NCBI GenBank assembly: GCA_050485485.1
Contig: JBJHBM010000005.1
Location: 32,723 to 96,722 of the forward strand
Direction: 5' to 3'
Origin: WHSO01 sp050485485
GTDB lineage: Bacteria > Pseudomonadota > Alphaproteobacteria > SMXQ01
DNA length: 64,000 nucleotides
The notes beneath the pieces were generated by a model. That model was not told the origin of the DNA. It was given only the letters and a program-made list of their open reading frames with translations, and searched no databases. Both the position numbers and the translations under genes were made by a program. This document shows, piece after piece, positions 17,251 through 26,528 of the stretch. Each line of letters opens with the position of its first letter. Position 1 is the stretch's first letter.

Positions 17251-17418
17251 GTGAATTCCCCCTTGATGCGGCGCGTGCTTGCGCCGCTTCCCCCATTGCC
17301 CCATGAAATGACAATGTCGATCCCCAAATGAAACCATTCCGGTGCATTGAATGCAACCTCAGCAACCATGGGATGGGTGGAGGCGCAACCGTTCTTGGAA
17401 ATTCAGCCAATGGGAACG

Positions 17419-17464
17419 AAAATGCCCCACCCAGCGGCCTGACGGCGCTTGAGTGGGGCATTTT
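17419..17464 (-). terminator. intrinsic terminator after tRNA-Asn (symmetric)
   Basis: A perfect 12-bp stem, AAAATGCCCCAC (17419-17430) with GTGGGGCATTTT (17453-17464), encloses a 22-nt loop. The A/T ends make it work in either direction. It lies about 45 bp past the 3' end of the minus-strand tRNA-Asn. No plus-strand gene ends here. Confidence 0.85.
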
Positions 17465-17507
17465 GTCGCGACGGCCAGGGAGAGACAGAAATCCTCTCCC
17501 TGGATGT

Positions 17508-17582
17508 TGGCTCCCCGGGCCGGATTCGAACCAGCGACCAACCGGTTAACAGCCGGTTGCTCTACCGCTGAGCTACCGGGGA
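17508..17582 (-). tRNA. tRNA-Asn (GTT)
   Basis: Acceptor stem TCCCCGG (17582 inward) pairs with CCGGGGA (17512-17518), followed by discriminator G and an encoded CCA (17508-17510). D-arm AGCTCAGCGGTAGAGC, anticodon loop CTGTTAA with anticodon GTT, and T-loop GGTTCGAATCC are all present. 75 nt including CCA. Confidence 0.97.
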
Positions 17583-17694
17583 ATAATCGGATGCCTGCGG
17601 CCGCTCCGTGGCGGGGCCGCGTTATAGCAAAAGCGCCCCCCTATTGCCAGAGTATCCGTAAATTGCGTCTTAATGCCGAAAATGGCCGGGGAGA

Positions 17695-17768
17695 TGGAGG
17701 CCGGAGCCGGAATCGAACCGGCGTAGAGGGATTTGCAGTCCCTTGCATCACCACTATGCTATCCGGCC
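17695..17768 (-). tRNA. tRNA-Cys (GCA)
   Basis: Acceptor GGCCGGA (17762-17768) pairs with TCCGGCC (17699-17705), with discriminator T and encoded CCA (17695-17697). Anticodon loop CTGCAAA gives anticodon GCA, and the T-arm reads GGTTCGATTCC. 74 nt. Lies 112 bp upstream of tRNA-Asn on the same strand, so both may share a transcript. Confidence 0.97.
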
Positions 17769-17969
17769 GCGTCGCCGCAGGGCCGCACCCGGGCGCTTGC
17801 GGCGGCCCCGACATATAGGGCCCGCCCGCCGGGCGGTCAACGCCCTAAATCCGCCATATGCGTTGTGTTCCTTCGCCCGGGCAAGTATATAGCTTGTCGT
17901 GGCTGGGGCGCACGGAAATGCCGTGGCGCGGGTCCGGGCGGGGGCATCGTAAAGGACGTCAGGGGTTGC

Positions 17970-18626
17970 ATGATCGATTTCGGAACCGCACGCCGCAATA
18001 TGGTCGATAACCAGTTGCGGCCCAACAAAGTCACGGACGAGCGTGTCCTGACGGCGATGGGCGCCGTGCCGCGCGAGCGTTTCGTGGACGAGGTGCTGCG
18101 CGGCGTCGCCTATGTGGACGAGGACATCCCGATCGGGCGCGGCCGTGTACTGATGGAGCCGATGGTCCTCGCGCGCATGCTGCAGGCGGCGGAGATCGGC
18201 CCCAACGACGTGGTGCTCGATATCGGCTGCGGCACCGGCTACACGGCTGCCGTCTGCGCGCGACTGGGTGCGACCGTCGTGGCAGTCGAAAGCGACCCCA
18301 CCTTTGTCGCAGAGGCGGGGCGGATACTATCGGAACTCGAGGTCGATAACGTCGTGACGGCCGAGGCGCCGCTTGTGGGAGGGTATCCGGCGCAGGCGCC
18401 CTATGACGTCATCCTGTTTTCGGGAGCCATCCCGGAGATGCCTCCGAAAATCCTGTCCCAGCTCGCCGACCGCGGACGGCTGTGCGCGGTGGTCGCCCCC
18501 GCCGATGCTGCTCCTTGTGCGATGCTGTCATTCAACGTCGCGGGCACGCCCGCATTCCGCAAGCTGTTCGATGCCTCGGTGCCGCTCCTGCCGGGATTCG
18601 AACGCGAGCCCGATTTCGTGTTCTGA
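17970..18626 (+). CDS. PIMT-like protein O-methyltransferase
   Basis: 218 residues from ATG 17970. N-terminal A-R-R-N-M-V-D-N-Q-L-R-P (near 7-18) and the SAM motif V-L-D-I-G-C-G-T-G-Y-T-A (near 84-95) place it in the protein-L-isoaspartate methyltransferase family. It is the divergent alphaproteobacterial form usually found directly upstream of tolC, as here. The true PIMT is encoded at 54054-54707, so this paralogue may have another substrate. 46 bp before tolC. Confidence 0.85.
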   Translation: MIDFGTARRNMVDNQLRPNKVTDERVLTAMGAVPRERFVDEVLRGVAYVDEDIPIGRGRVLMEPMVLARMLQAAEIGPNDVVLDIGCGTGYTAAVCARLGATVVAVESDPTFVAEAGRILSELEVDNVVTAEAPLVGGYPAQAPYDVILFSGAIPEMPPKILSQLADRGRLCAVVAPADAAPCAMLSFNVAGTPAFRKLFDASVPLLPGFEREPDFVF

Positions 18627-18672
18627 AACGCGTGTCCATGCGGCGTCCGCCCGCGATAAAGGTTGCCGAAGC

Positions 18673-20055
18673 ATGATCTTCATTCAGAGCACAAATCTGG
18701 TCCGGGCCGCTGCGGCTGCTCTTCTGGTGTCCACCGCCTTCACGGTTCCGGCTTCCGCGGAGTCGCTGCGCGAAGCCTTGGCCAAGGCTTACACCACCAA
18801 CCCGCAGTTGATGGCCGAGCGCGCTGCGCTGCGTGCCACGGACGAAGGGGTGCCGCAGGCCCTGGCGGGCTGGCGGCCGACCGTCACAGTGATCGGCGAG
18901 GCCGGCACACAGCGGATCGACAGCAATACCAGCAGGCAGACGCGCCACCCGCGTACCCTCGATTTCGAGGTGCGTCAGCCGCTCTACCGCGGCGGCCGCA
19001 CGATCAACGACACGCGCCGCGCGGAAGCCCTGGTTGCTGCCGGCCGCGCCCAACTCCACTCCGTCGAGCAGGCGGTTTTGCTGGCGACCGTTCGTGCCTA
19101 CATGAACGTGGTGCGCGACATTGCCGTGCTGGATTTCACCCGCAATAACGAGGAGCGCCTACAGCGCCAACTCCAGGCGGCCAGGGACCGTTTCAGGGTC
19201 GGCGAGATCACACGCACCGACGTGGCACAGGCCGAGGCGCGCTATTCGCAAGCCACCGCAGACCGTATTCAGGCGGAAGGCGTTCTGACCAGCTCGCGTG
19301 CGGCCTACCGCACCGTGGTAGGCGATATGCCGGGTACGCTGTCACCCGATTTCGGCCCCCTTTCCCTGCCGATAGGGGAAGACGATGCGCAGCTTCGTGC
19401 ACGCGAGAACTATCCGGACGTCATACGTGCCCGCTATCGCGCCGAAGCCGCGCGCCATGGCGTGAATGTGGTGCGCGGCGAACTGCTGCCGCGTCTCGAT
19501 CTGATCGGGTCGCTCTCCACGGAAGAAGATACCCAGGGGCGCGGCACGAGTCGTGACGTGGCTGAGTTCAGCGCCCGGCTCACGGTGCCGCTCTACGAAG
19601 CAGGTGGAGTTTACTCACGTCTGCGGGCTTCCAAGCAAGTGCTGGTCCAACGCCTGGACGAACTGGATGACGAGCGCCGTGCGGCACTGGAGCTTGCGAC
19701 CAGTGCCTGGAACGTGCTGGAGACGGCCCGGGCCGCGGTTCGTTCGTTCGAGGAGGCGGTTCGCGCCAACGAGATCGCGCTGGAAGGCGTCCAGCGCGAG
19801 AACCTCGTCGGCTCGCGTACCGTGCTCGACGTGCTCGACGCGGAGCAGGAACTGCTGAATTCTCAAGTGAGCCTCGTGCGCGCCCAGCGCAACGAGGTCG
19901 TCGCCCGATTCGAGGTACTTGCCGCAATCGGCGATCTAACGGCACGGGGCCTAGACTTGCCGGTCGAGATTTACGACCCGATGGATAACTATGGCCAGGT
20001 ACGCGACAAGTGGATCGGCACCGGCCCAGAAGTACTGTCCGGCAACCGGCCATGA
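18673..20055 (+). CDS. tolC: TolC-family outer-membrane channel
   Basis: 460 residues with a Sec signal peptide (cleavage after V-P-A-S-A-E-S near 28). Two repeated OEP halves of coiled-coil helices and strands follow, as in TolC (e.g. S-L-R-E-A-L-A-K-A-Y-T-T-N-P-Q-L at the mature start; V-G-x-x-T-R-T-D-V near 178; V-G-S-R-T-V-L-D-V-L-D-A-E near 380). A trimeric outer-membrane exit duct for type I secretion or RND efflux. No inner-membrane partner is adjacent. Confidence 0.92.
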   Translation: MIFIQSTNLVRAAAAALLVSTAFTVPASAESLREALAKAYTTNPQLMAERAALRATDEGVPQALAGWRPTVTVIGEAGTQRIDSNTSRQTRHPRTLDFEVRQPLYRGGRTINDTRRAEALVAAGRAQLHSVEQAVLLATVRAYMNVVRDIAVLDFTRNNEERLQRQLQAARDRFRVGEITRTDVAQAEARYSQATADRIQAEGVLTSSRAAYRTVVGDMPGTLSPDFGPLSLPIGEDDAQLRARENYPDVIRARYRAEAARHGVNVVRGELLPRLDLIGSLSTEEDTQGRGTSRDVAEFSARLTVPLYEAGGVYSRLRASKQVLVQRLDELDDERRAALELATSAWNVLETARAAVRSFEEAVRANEIALEGVQRENLVGSRTVLDVLDAEQELLNSQVSLVRAQRNEVVARFEVLAAIGDLTARGLDLPVEIYDPMDNYGQVRDKWIGTGPEVLSGNRP

Positions 20056-20159
20056 CACGGAATATTTACCGTCTGTTCATATTTTTGTTAGATTGTTGAT
20101 GGGACGTTAACCATAAACGCTGTCCGGAAGATGGTGCTCCGTGGCGGTGACGGCGAGCG

Positions 20160-20774
20160 ATGAGCGACGAGAAGTCCCAGCAACAGGAACCGACAATGGA
20201 GGAGATATTGGCCTCCATACGGCGCATCATCTCCGAGAACGACGACGGGGAGGGGAAGACCGGCGACCCCAAAGCGAAGGCCGTCGCCAAGCCCGAGCAG
20301 GAGAGTGTTTTGCGACTCGAGCCCGACCAAAAGGCCGAAGAGGACATCCTTGAATTGACCGACGTGGTCGAGAACGAAGGGAAGATTGCCTCGGATGTGC
20401 CGGCGAAAGATAGCGCCGGACGGGGCGACGTGGTGATGGAAGACGCTTCCTCCGCGCCGCGGCAGGTTTCCCGGGTCGCGGAAACCGTTGCATCCGATCC
20501 GCGCAAAACCGGGGAGGAGGAGTCACTGGTGTCCATGGCGACCGCCGCCGCGTCCACCGCCGCCCTCACGCAGCTTGCCCAGGCGCTCGATCGCGACCCG
20601 CGCGCGGTCGGCAACATCGCGCTCGGTTCCGGAAACACCCTTGAGGATCTGGTCAAGGACATGATAAGGCCCATGCTCAAGGAGTGGCTTGACCAGAATC
20701 TACCGCCCATCGTCGAACGGCTGGTCAGGCGAGAAATCGAGCGGATGGTCCGCCGGGCCGAAGACCAGGCCTAG
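20160..20774 (+). CDS. popZ: PopZ-like polar organising protein (DUF2497)
   Basis: 204 residues. The N-terminal helix E-P-T-M-E-E-I-L-A-S-I-R-R-I-I-S-E (near 10-26) and the C-terminal L-E-D-L-V-K-D-M-I-R-P-M-L-K-E-W-L-D-Q-N-L (near 161-181) are the two conserved ends of Caulobacter PopZ. They are separated by a low-complexity acidic linker. PopZ assembles at cell poles, anchors ParB-parS and recruits regulators through its N-terminal helix. The linker here is richer in Lys/Glu than Caulobacter's proline-rich one. valS follows 61 bp downstream, the usual neighbour. Confidence 0.85.
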   Translation: MSDEKSQQQEPTMEEILASIRRIISENDDGEGKTGDPKAKAVAKPEQESVLRLEPDQKAEEDILELTDVVENEGKIASDVPAKDSAGRGDVVMEDASSAPRQVSRVAETVASDPRKTGEEESLVSMATAAASTAALTQLAQALDRDPRAVGNIALGSGNTLEDLVKDMIRPMLKEWLDQNLPPIVERLVRREIERMVRRAEDQA

Positions 20775-20835
20775 GCCGGGTCAGCCGCGCCGTCCCACCC
20801 GGGGCGGTTCCAAGCCGAAAGAGACCGCGCCAGCG

Positions 20836-23517
20836 ATGCTGGAGAAGACCTATCGGCCCGCCGAGGTCGAGGAAAGACATTACGCCGCCTGGGAAGCGTC
20901 GGGCGCATTCGCCGCCGATCCCGGCGTCGGGCGCCCGCCGTTCACGATCATGATGCCGCCGCCCAACGTCACGGGCAGCCTGCACATGGGCCATGCGCTG
21001 ACCTTCACGCTTCAGGACATCCTGATCCGCTTCAAGCGGATGAAGGGATTCGACACGCTGTGGCAACCGGGCACCGACCATGCCGGGATCGCGACCCAGA
21101 TGGTGGTGGAGCGCCAGCTCGCCGAGCATGGCATCTTCCCCGACCGTGGACAGGAAGCAGGCGACAACCGCGTCCTGATCGGTCGCGACGATTTCGTCGC
21201 GCGGGTGTGGGACTGGAAGGCCGAGAGCGGCAGCACCATCACACGCCAGCTGCGGCGCCTCGGGGCCTCGCCCGACTGGGCCCGCGAGCGCTTCACCCTC
21301 GACGAGGGCCTGTCGGCGGCGGTGCGCAAGGTGTTCGTGCAGCTTTACCGGGAGGGCCTACTTTACCGCGACAAGCGGCTGGTCAACTGGGACACCAAGC
21401 TGCAGACCGCGGTGAGTGACCTCGAGGTCCAGCAGGTCGAGACCAAGGGGCATCTGTGGCACTTCAAGTATCCCGTGGAAGGCCTTGATAATACGTTTAT
21501 AACGGTCGCCACGACACGGCCAGAGACGATGCTGGGCGATACCGGCGTGGCGGTCCACCCCGACGACGAGCGCTACCGTGATCTCGTGGGCAAATTCGTG
21601 GTGCTGCCGCTTGTCGGGCGGCGCATCCCTATCGTTGCCGACGAATACGCCGATCCCGAGACCGGCTCGGGCGCGGTCAAGATCACGCCGGGACACGACT
21701 TCAACGATTTCGAGGTGGGGCGGCGCCATACCCTCGAAATGATCAACATTTTCGATTCCCGTGGCGCATTGAATGGAAACGTGCCGGAAGGCTGGCGCGG
21801 CGTCGACCGCTTCGCTGCGCGCGATCGTGTGGTGGCTGAGATCGAGCGGCTGGGGCTCCTGGAAAAGATCGAGGACCACGTCCATGTCGTGCCCCATGGC
21901 GACCGTTCGGGCACGGTGCTCGAGCCATGGCTCACCGACCAGTGGTACGTGGACGCCAAGACCCTGGCGGCGCCCGCCATCGCAGCGGTGGAAACCGGCG
22001 CCACGCGCTTCGTGCCGAAGCATTGGGAAAACACCTATTTCGAGTGGATGCGCAACATCCAGCCCTGGTGCGTGTCGCGCCAGCTATGGTGGGGACACCA
22101 GATTCCGGCATGGTACGGCCCGGATGGAGAGGTGTTCGTGGCCGAGAGCGAAGAAGAGGCGGCGGATATTGCGCGTGCCCATTACGGAAAGACGGCGGAA
22201 CTGCACCGCGATCCGGACGTGCTCGACACCTGGTTCTCGTCCGCGCTGTGGCCCTTCTCGACGCTCGGCTGGCCCGAAAGGACGGCGCAACTCGCGCGCT
22301 ACTATCCGACCGACGTGCTGGTGACAGGCTTCGACATCATCTTCTTCTGGGTCGCCCGGATGATGATGACGGGGCTCCATTTCATGGGCGAAGTGCCGTT
22401 CCGCGACGTCTACATCCATGCGCTGGTGCGCGACGAGCGCGGCCAGAAGATGTCGAAGTCCAAGGGCAATATCATCGACCCGCTGGAACTGATCGACGAA
22501 TACGGCGCCGACGCGCTGCGTTTCACATTGGCCGCGCTGGCGGCCCAGGGGCGCGACATCAAGCTCGCCGAGAGCCGCGTCGAGGGCTACCGCAACTTCG
22601 CGACCAAGCTTTGGAACGCGGCCCGCTTCGCCGAGATGAACGATTGCCGCGCGGTGGCGGGATTCGATCCCGCCGTGAGCCGGCATGTCCTCAACCGCTG
22701 GGTCGTCGCCGCGATGGCGGAGACCGCAGACAGGGTTGCGGCCGAAATCGATGCCTACCGCTTCAACGAGGCGGCAAACGCACTCTATCACTTCATCTGG
22801 GGTACGTTCTGCGACTGGTACCTCGAGTTCATCAAGCCGGTGCTCGCCGGCGGCGATGCGGACGCGGTGGCTGAGACGCGTGCCACTTGCGCCTGGGCTC
22901 TCGACACCATTCTCCACATGCTGCATCCCTTCATGCCCTTCATCACGGAAGAGCTGTGGGAGAAGCTGGGTGAGGGGCGGGAGCGCAGCCTGATCGTTTC
23001 AGCATGGCCGGCATTGCCGGAGGGCGCCCGCGACGCGCAGGCGCGTGCCGAGATCGATTGGCTGGTGCGCCTGATCTCCGAGATTCGCGCCGTGCGGGCC
23101 GAGATGAACGTGCCGGCGGCCGCCAAGATCGCGCTCGTGGTCAAGGATGCGTCCGAGGCGACACGGACGTGCCTCGCGACCCACCGCGCCGCCGTCGAAC
23201 GGCTTGCGCGCATCGAATCCGTGACGCATCTCGATGGCGCCCTTCCCAAGGGTGCGGTCTCGGTGGTCCTGGACGAGGCGACGCTGGTCCTGCCGCTCGC
23301 CGGGATTATCGACATCGGCGCGGAGAAGGGACGGCTCGAAAAGGAGATCGCCAAGGCGACCTCCGAGATCGGCAAGATCGAGAAGAAGCTTGGCAATCCC
23401 GCCTTCGTCGAGAAGGCGCCCGAGGAGGTGGTCGAGGAGAACAGGGAGCGCCTCGCCGAATACGCGGCCCAGAAACGTAGACTTTCTGAGGCTCTGGCGC
23501 GTCTCGCGGGCGCCTAG
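20836..23517 (+). CDS. valS: valyl-tRNA synthetase
   Basis: 893 residues, class I synthetase. The HIGH-type motif is P-P-P-N-V-T-G-S-L-H-M-G-H-A (near 37-50) and the K-M-S-K-S loop lies near 541-545. An editing (CP1) domain (G-D-T-G-V-A-V-H-P near 235) lies between, followed by an anticodon-binding region and a C-terminal coiled coil (about 830-893). It attaches valine to tRNA-Val. Length is a little short of E. coli's 951. No T-box or leader is visible. Confidence 0.97.
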   Translation: MLEKTYRPAEVEERHYAAWEASGAFAADPGVGRPPFTIMMPPPNVTGSLHMGHALTFTLQDILIRFKRMKGFDTLWQPGTDHAGIATQMVVERQLAEHGIFPDRGQEAGDNRVLIGRDDFVARVWDWKAESGSTITRQLRRLGASPDWARERFTLDEGLSAAVRKVFVQLYREGLLYRDKRLVNWDTKLQTAVSDLEVQQVETKGHLWHFKYPVEGLDNTFITVATTRPETMLGDTGVAVHPDDERYRDLVGKFVVLPLVGRRIPIVADEYADPETGSGAVKITPGHDFNDFEVGRRHTLEMINIFDSRGALNGNVPEGWRGVDRFAARDRVVAEIERLGLLEKIEDHVHVVPHGDRSGTVLEPWLTDQWYVDAKTLAAPAIAAVETGATRFVPKHWENTYFEWMRNIQPWCVSRQLWWGHQIPAWYGPDGEVFVAESEEEAADIARAHYGKTAELHRDPDVLDTWFSSALWPFSTLGWPERTAQLARYYPTDVLVTGFDIIFFWVARMMMTGLHFMGEVPFRDVYIHALVRDERGQKMSKSKGNIIDPLELIDEYGADALRFTLAALAAQGRDIKLAESRVEGYRNFATKLWNAARFAEMNDCRAVAGFDPAVSRHVLNRWVVAAMAETADRVAAEIDAYRFNEAANALYHFIWGTFCDWYLEFIKPVLAGGDADAVAETRATCAWALDTILHMLHPFMPFITEELWEKLGEGRERSLIVSAWPALPEGARDAQARAEIDWLVRLISEIRAVRAEMNVPAAAKIALVVKDASEATRTCLATHRAAVERLARIESVTHLDGALPKGAVSVVLDEATLVLPLAGIIDIGAEKGRLEKEIAKATSEIGKIEKKLGNPAFVEKAPEEVVEENRERLAEYAAQKRRLSEALARLAGA

Positions 23518-23813
23518 GCGTTATCCCGGTGCCGGTGCGCAAGGTCGCGCGCGGCCTTCAAAAGCCCGTGATGCAGTCGCCGGAAATCGAAATGGGATGA
23601 CAGGTCGAGCGGACCGCGCTAGCGTCTTCTCCAAGAAGACACACGGGACAACCGGGACCGGCACGCTCTGGGACGGCATTCGCCGCGGAGAACGGGACCG
23701 ACGGGCCGCGTTTTCCGCTTCATTTGCACCACGGTGACCCTCGCGCGCCGGCCGGCAACCCACGCCGCCGGCGGACCCTGTCCGCCCCTTACCCATGAAC
23801 CAAGGGGACGCCA

Positions 23814-24266
23814 ATGGTCGCATTCACACTCAACGGCAAGCCGGTCTCCGTGGAGGCCGATCCCGAAACGCCGCTGCTCTGGATGGTGCGCGAGCATCTC
23901 AAGCTGACCGGCACCAAATACGGCTGCGGCGCCGGCCTGTGCGGCGCCTGCACGGTGCATGTCAACGGCGCGGCGGTAAAGTCATGCATGGCCTTCGCAG
24001 ATTCGCTCGAAGGCGCCCAAGTGGTCACGATCGAGGGACTTTCGCCCGACGCGGGCCATCCCCTCCAGAAGGCATGGGTCGCCGAGCAGGTGCCTCAGTG
24101 CGGCTACTGCCAGTCCGGGCAGATCATGAAGGCGGCCGAACTTCTGGCCGCGAATCCGAAACCGAGCCGTGCCGAGATCGTCGCCCACATGGACGGCAAC
24201 ATTTGCCGTTGCGGCACCTACAACCGCATCCTCGCGGCCATCGAGCGCGTCGCCAGGGAGGGTTGA
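23814..24266 (+). CDS. iorA: 2Fe-2S subunit of a molybdenum hydroxylase (IorA-like)
   Basis: 150 residues. Plant-type 2Fe-2S cysteines in Y-G-C-G-A-G-L-C-G-A-C-T (near 40-51), and second-cluster cysteines C-G-Y-C-Q-S-G-Q (near 98-105) and C-R-C-G-T-Y (near 134-139). The small electron-transfer subunit of xanthine-oxidase-family enzymes such as isoquinoline 1-oxidoreductase. AAGGGGA precedes the ATG. The 296 bp before it hold nothing I can name. Followed 3 bp later by the catalytic subunit. Confidence 0.92.
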   Translation: MVAFTLNGKPVSVEADPETPLLWMVREHLKLTGTKYGCGAGLCGACTVHVNGAAVKSCMAFADSLEGAQVVTIEGLSPDAGHPLQKAWVAEQVPQCGYCQSGQIMKAAELLAANPKPSRAEIVAHMDGNICRCGTYNRILAAIERVAREG

Positions 24267-24269
24267 GAC

Positions 24270-26444
24270 ATGACCGAAATCCGCAAGCCCGACTTCGAGG
24301 TTTCCCGGCGGGGTTTCCTCGCCGGTTCCGCCGGACTGACCTTCGCTATCGCGGTCGCCGGACCGCGCGCGGGGCTGCTTGCGCCGTCGCGCGCGCGCGC
24401 CGCGACGCCCGGCGCCATCACCGCCTGGGTGCGGATCGCCCCCGATGATGCCATCACCATCCTGACCCCCGGCGGCGAGATGGGACAGGGCTCCTCCACC
24501 GGGGTGCCGATCGTCCTCGCCGACGAGATGGATGCCGACTGGAGCAAGGTCACGCTCGAATGGGCGCCGGCCGACGCGAGCCGTTATGGCTACCGCGCTG
24601 GTGGCGGGCGCTCGATGGCGATCGTGGGGTCGCGCGCCGTGATGTTCTACTACCCCGACATGCGCATCGCCGGCGCGCAGGTGCGCAAAGTGTTGCTGCA
24701 GGCGGCCGCCGGGAAGTGGGGCGTGCCGGCCTCGGAACTCTCGACCGAGCCCAGCGTCGTCGTGCACGCGGCTTCCGGCCGCCGCATGAGCTACGGCGAG
24801 ATCGCGTCCTTCGCGACCGTTCCCGACCCGCTCCCGCAGATCGCGGCCCAGGACCTCAAGCAGCCGTCGCAGTTCCGCTACATCGGCAGGAGCCAGCCGC
24901 GCCATGACATCCCGCCCAAGGTCAACGGCACGGCGGAGTTCGCCATCGACGTGCAACTGCCCGGCATGGTCTATGCCACGGTCGTCCATTCGCCGGTGCA
25001 GGGCGCCGCGCCGGAAAGCTGGAACGATGCCACTCTCAAGGGCATGAAGGGGGTGATCGGCACCGTGAAGCTGGAGGACGGCGTCGCCGTGGTGGCCGAC
25101 GCTTTCGAGCGCTCGCTCGCGGCACGCCACGCGCTCGAGGTGAAATGGGGGTCCTCCAAGGCGGCGGGATTCGATTCCGAGCCGGCGCTGGAGGAGGCTT
25201 ATGCGAAGATACATGCCGATCCCAAGGCACGGAGCGCGAACGTCGAGAGCAAGGGCGACGTCGCCGCGGCCTTCGCCTCCGCCACCAAGACCTACAAGGC
25301 CGAGTTCCGCTCCGACTACGGCTATCACGCCCAGATGGAGCCGCTCAACGCCACCGCGCGCTTCAACGAGGCGGGTAATCGCGTGGAAGTCTGGGACGGC
25401 ACCCAGTCGCCTGACCGCGCGCGCGAGGCGGTGGCCCAGGCTTGTGGGCTCGGCGCCGAGCAGGTGACGCTGCACCAGTGCTACATGGGCGGCGGGTTCG
25501 GCCGCCGGTCGCTTTCGGACTATACCATCGAAGCGGCCCTGGTCGCGCGCGAGATCAAGCGCCCGGTGAAGATGATCTGGACCCGCGAGGAGGACATCGC
25601 CCACGGCATGTTCCGCCCGCAGTCCTACCAGTGCATCGAGGCCGCGCTCGATTCCTCGGGCAAGGTCACGGGCTGGAAGCACTGCATCGTCGGCGACGGG
25701 CGCAACCTGCTCACGGGCGGCATGAAGATTCCGTACTATGGCGTGCCCAACCAGGACATCTCGCTCCGCGGCACGTCCCATGGCATCCGGCTCAAGCACT
25801 GGCGCGCCGTGGCCCACGTCTTCAACGTCTACGCGATCGAGGAGTTCATCGACCGCATGGCGATCGCGGAAGGCATGGACCCGATCGAGTTCCGTATCAA
25901 CGCGATGGGCATGGGCGAGAAGGGGCGGCGCGTCTTCGCCCGGGTCGCCGAGATGTGCGACTGGGGCGCCCCACGCCCCGAAGGCCGTGCGGTCGGCCTC
26001 TCGATCTCCGAGCGCTCGGGCTCCCTCGGCGCCTGCGCTGCGGAAATCTCGCTCGCCCGCGATTCGAACGCGATCAAGGTCCACAAGGTCTGGATCGCGG
26101 TGGACGGCGGCACCATCGTCCAGCCCGATGCCGCACGCGCCAATATCGAAAGCGGCATCATGTACGGGCTCTCCTCGGTGCTGCACGAGCGCGTGACGGT
26201 CAGAGGCGGCATCGTCGAGCAGACCAACTTCCACGACTATCACGTGATGCGCATGTCCGACACGCCCGACGAGATGCACGTCGCCTTCGTGGAGCCGCTC
26301 GACCCGAGGCCGACGGGACTCGGGGAGATCGGCAATCCGCCGATCCCTGCGGCGGTCGCGAGCGCATTTTACCGGCTGACGGGCAAGCGGCTCGATCACA
26401 TGCCGTTCACGCCGGAGCGGGTGGAGGCCGCCCTCAGGGCATGA
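24270..26444 (+). CDS. iorB: molybdopterin-binding catalytic subunit (IorB-like)
   Basis: 724 residues. A twin-arginine-type signal is present (S-R-R-G-F-L-A-G-S near 10-18, then a hydrophobic stretch to about 45), so the complex should be exported folded to the periplasm. Xanthine-dehydrogenase-type cofactor motifs follow, including G-G-E-M-G-Q-G (near 70) and G-G-G-F-G-R-R (near 410). No FAD subunit is present, which fits the isoquinoline/aldehyde oxidoreductase type that passes electrons to a cytochrome or other carrier. No cytochrome c gene is adjacent. Substrate not knowable from sequence. A strong terminator follows 27 bp downstream. Confidence 0.9.
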   Translation: MTEIRKPDFEVSRRGFLAGSAGLTFAIAVAGPRAGLLAPSRARAATPGAITAWVRIAPDDAITILTPGGEMGQGSSTGVPIVLADEMDADWSKVTLEWAPADASRYGYRAGGGRSMAIVGSRAVMFYYPDMRIAGAQVRKVLLQAAAGKWGVPASELSTEPSVVVHAASGRRMSYGEIASFATVPDPLPQIAAQDLKQPSQFRYIGRSQPRHDIPPKVNGTAEFAIDVQLPGMVYATVVHSPVQGAAPESWNDATLKGMKGVIGTVKLEDGVAVVADAFERSLAARHALEVKWGSSKAAGFDSEPALEEAYAKIHADPKARSANVESKGDVAAAFASATKTYKAEFRSDYGYHAQMEPLNATARFNEAGNRVEVWDGTQSPDRAREAVAQACGLGAEQVTLHQCYMGGGFGRRSLSDYTIEAALVAREIKRPVKMIWTREEDIAHGMFRPQSYQCIEAALDSSGKVTGWKHCIVGDGRNLLTGGMKIPYYGVPNQDISLRGTSHGIRLKHWRAVAHVFNVYAIEEFIDRMAIAEGMDPIEFRINAMGMGEKGRRVFARVAEMCDWGAPRPEGRAVGLSISERSGSLGACAAEISLARDSNAIKVHKVWIAVDGGTIVQPDAARANIESGIMYGLSSVLHERVTVRGGIVEQTNFHDYHVMRMSDTPDEMHVAFVEPLDPRPTGLGEIGNPPIPAAVASAFYRLTGKRLDHMPFTPERVEAALRA

Positions 26445-26470
26445 ATCGCCCGGATATGGAAACGGGAGAA

Positions 26471-26498
26471 GGGGCCGCGAACCGTTCGCGGCCCCTTT
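26471..26498 (+). terminator. intrinsic terminator after iorB
   Basis: A perfect 11-bp stem, GGGGCCGCGAA (26471-26481) with TTCGCGGCCCC (26485-26495), around a 3-nt loop and followed by TTTGT. It lies between convergent iorB and the symporter gene, and serves the plus strand best. Confidence 0.85.
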
Positions 26499-26528
26499 GT
26501 CATTTCGTCCTCATGCGCGGGAAGTCGG

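Noticed and set aside
17970..18626. A second true pcm gene
   Set aside because: The conserved Pcm segment I-G-E-G-Q-T-I-S-Q-P is replaced by I-G-R-G-R-V-L-M-E-P. It is the tolC-linked paralogue and its substrate is uncertain.
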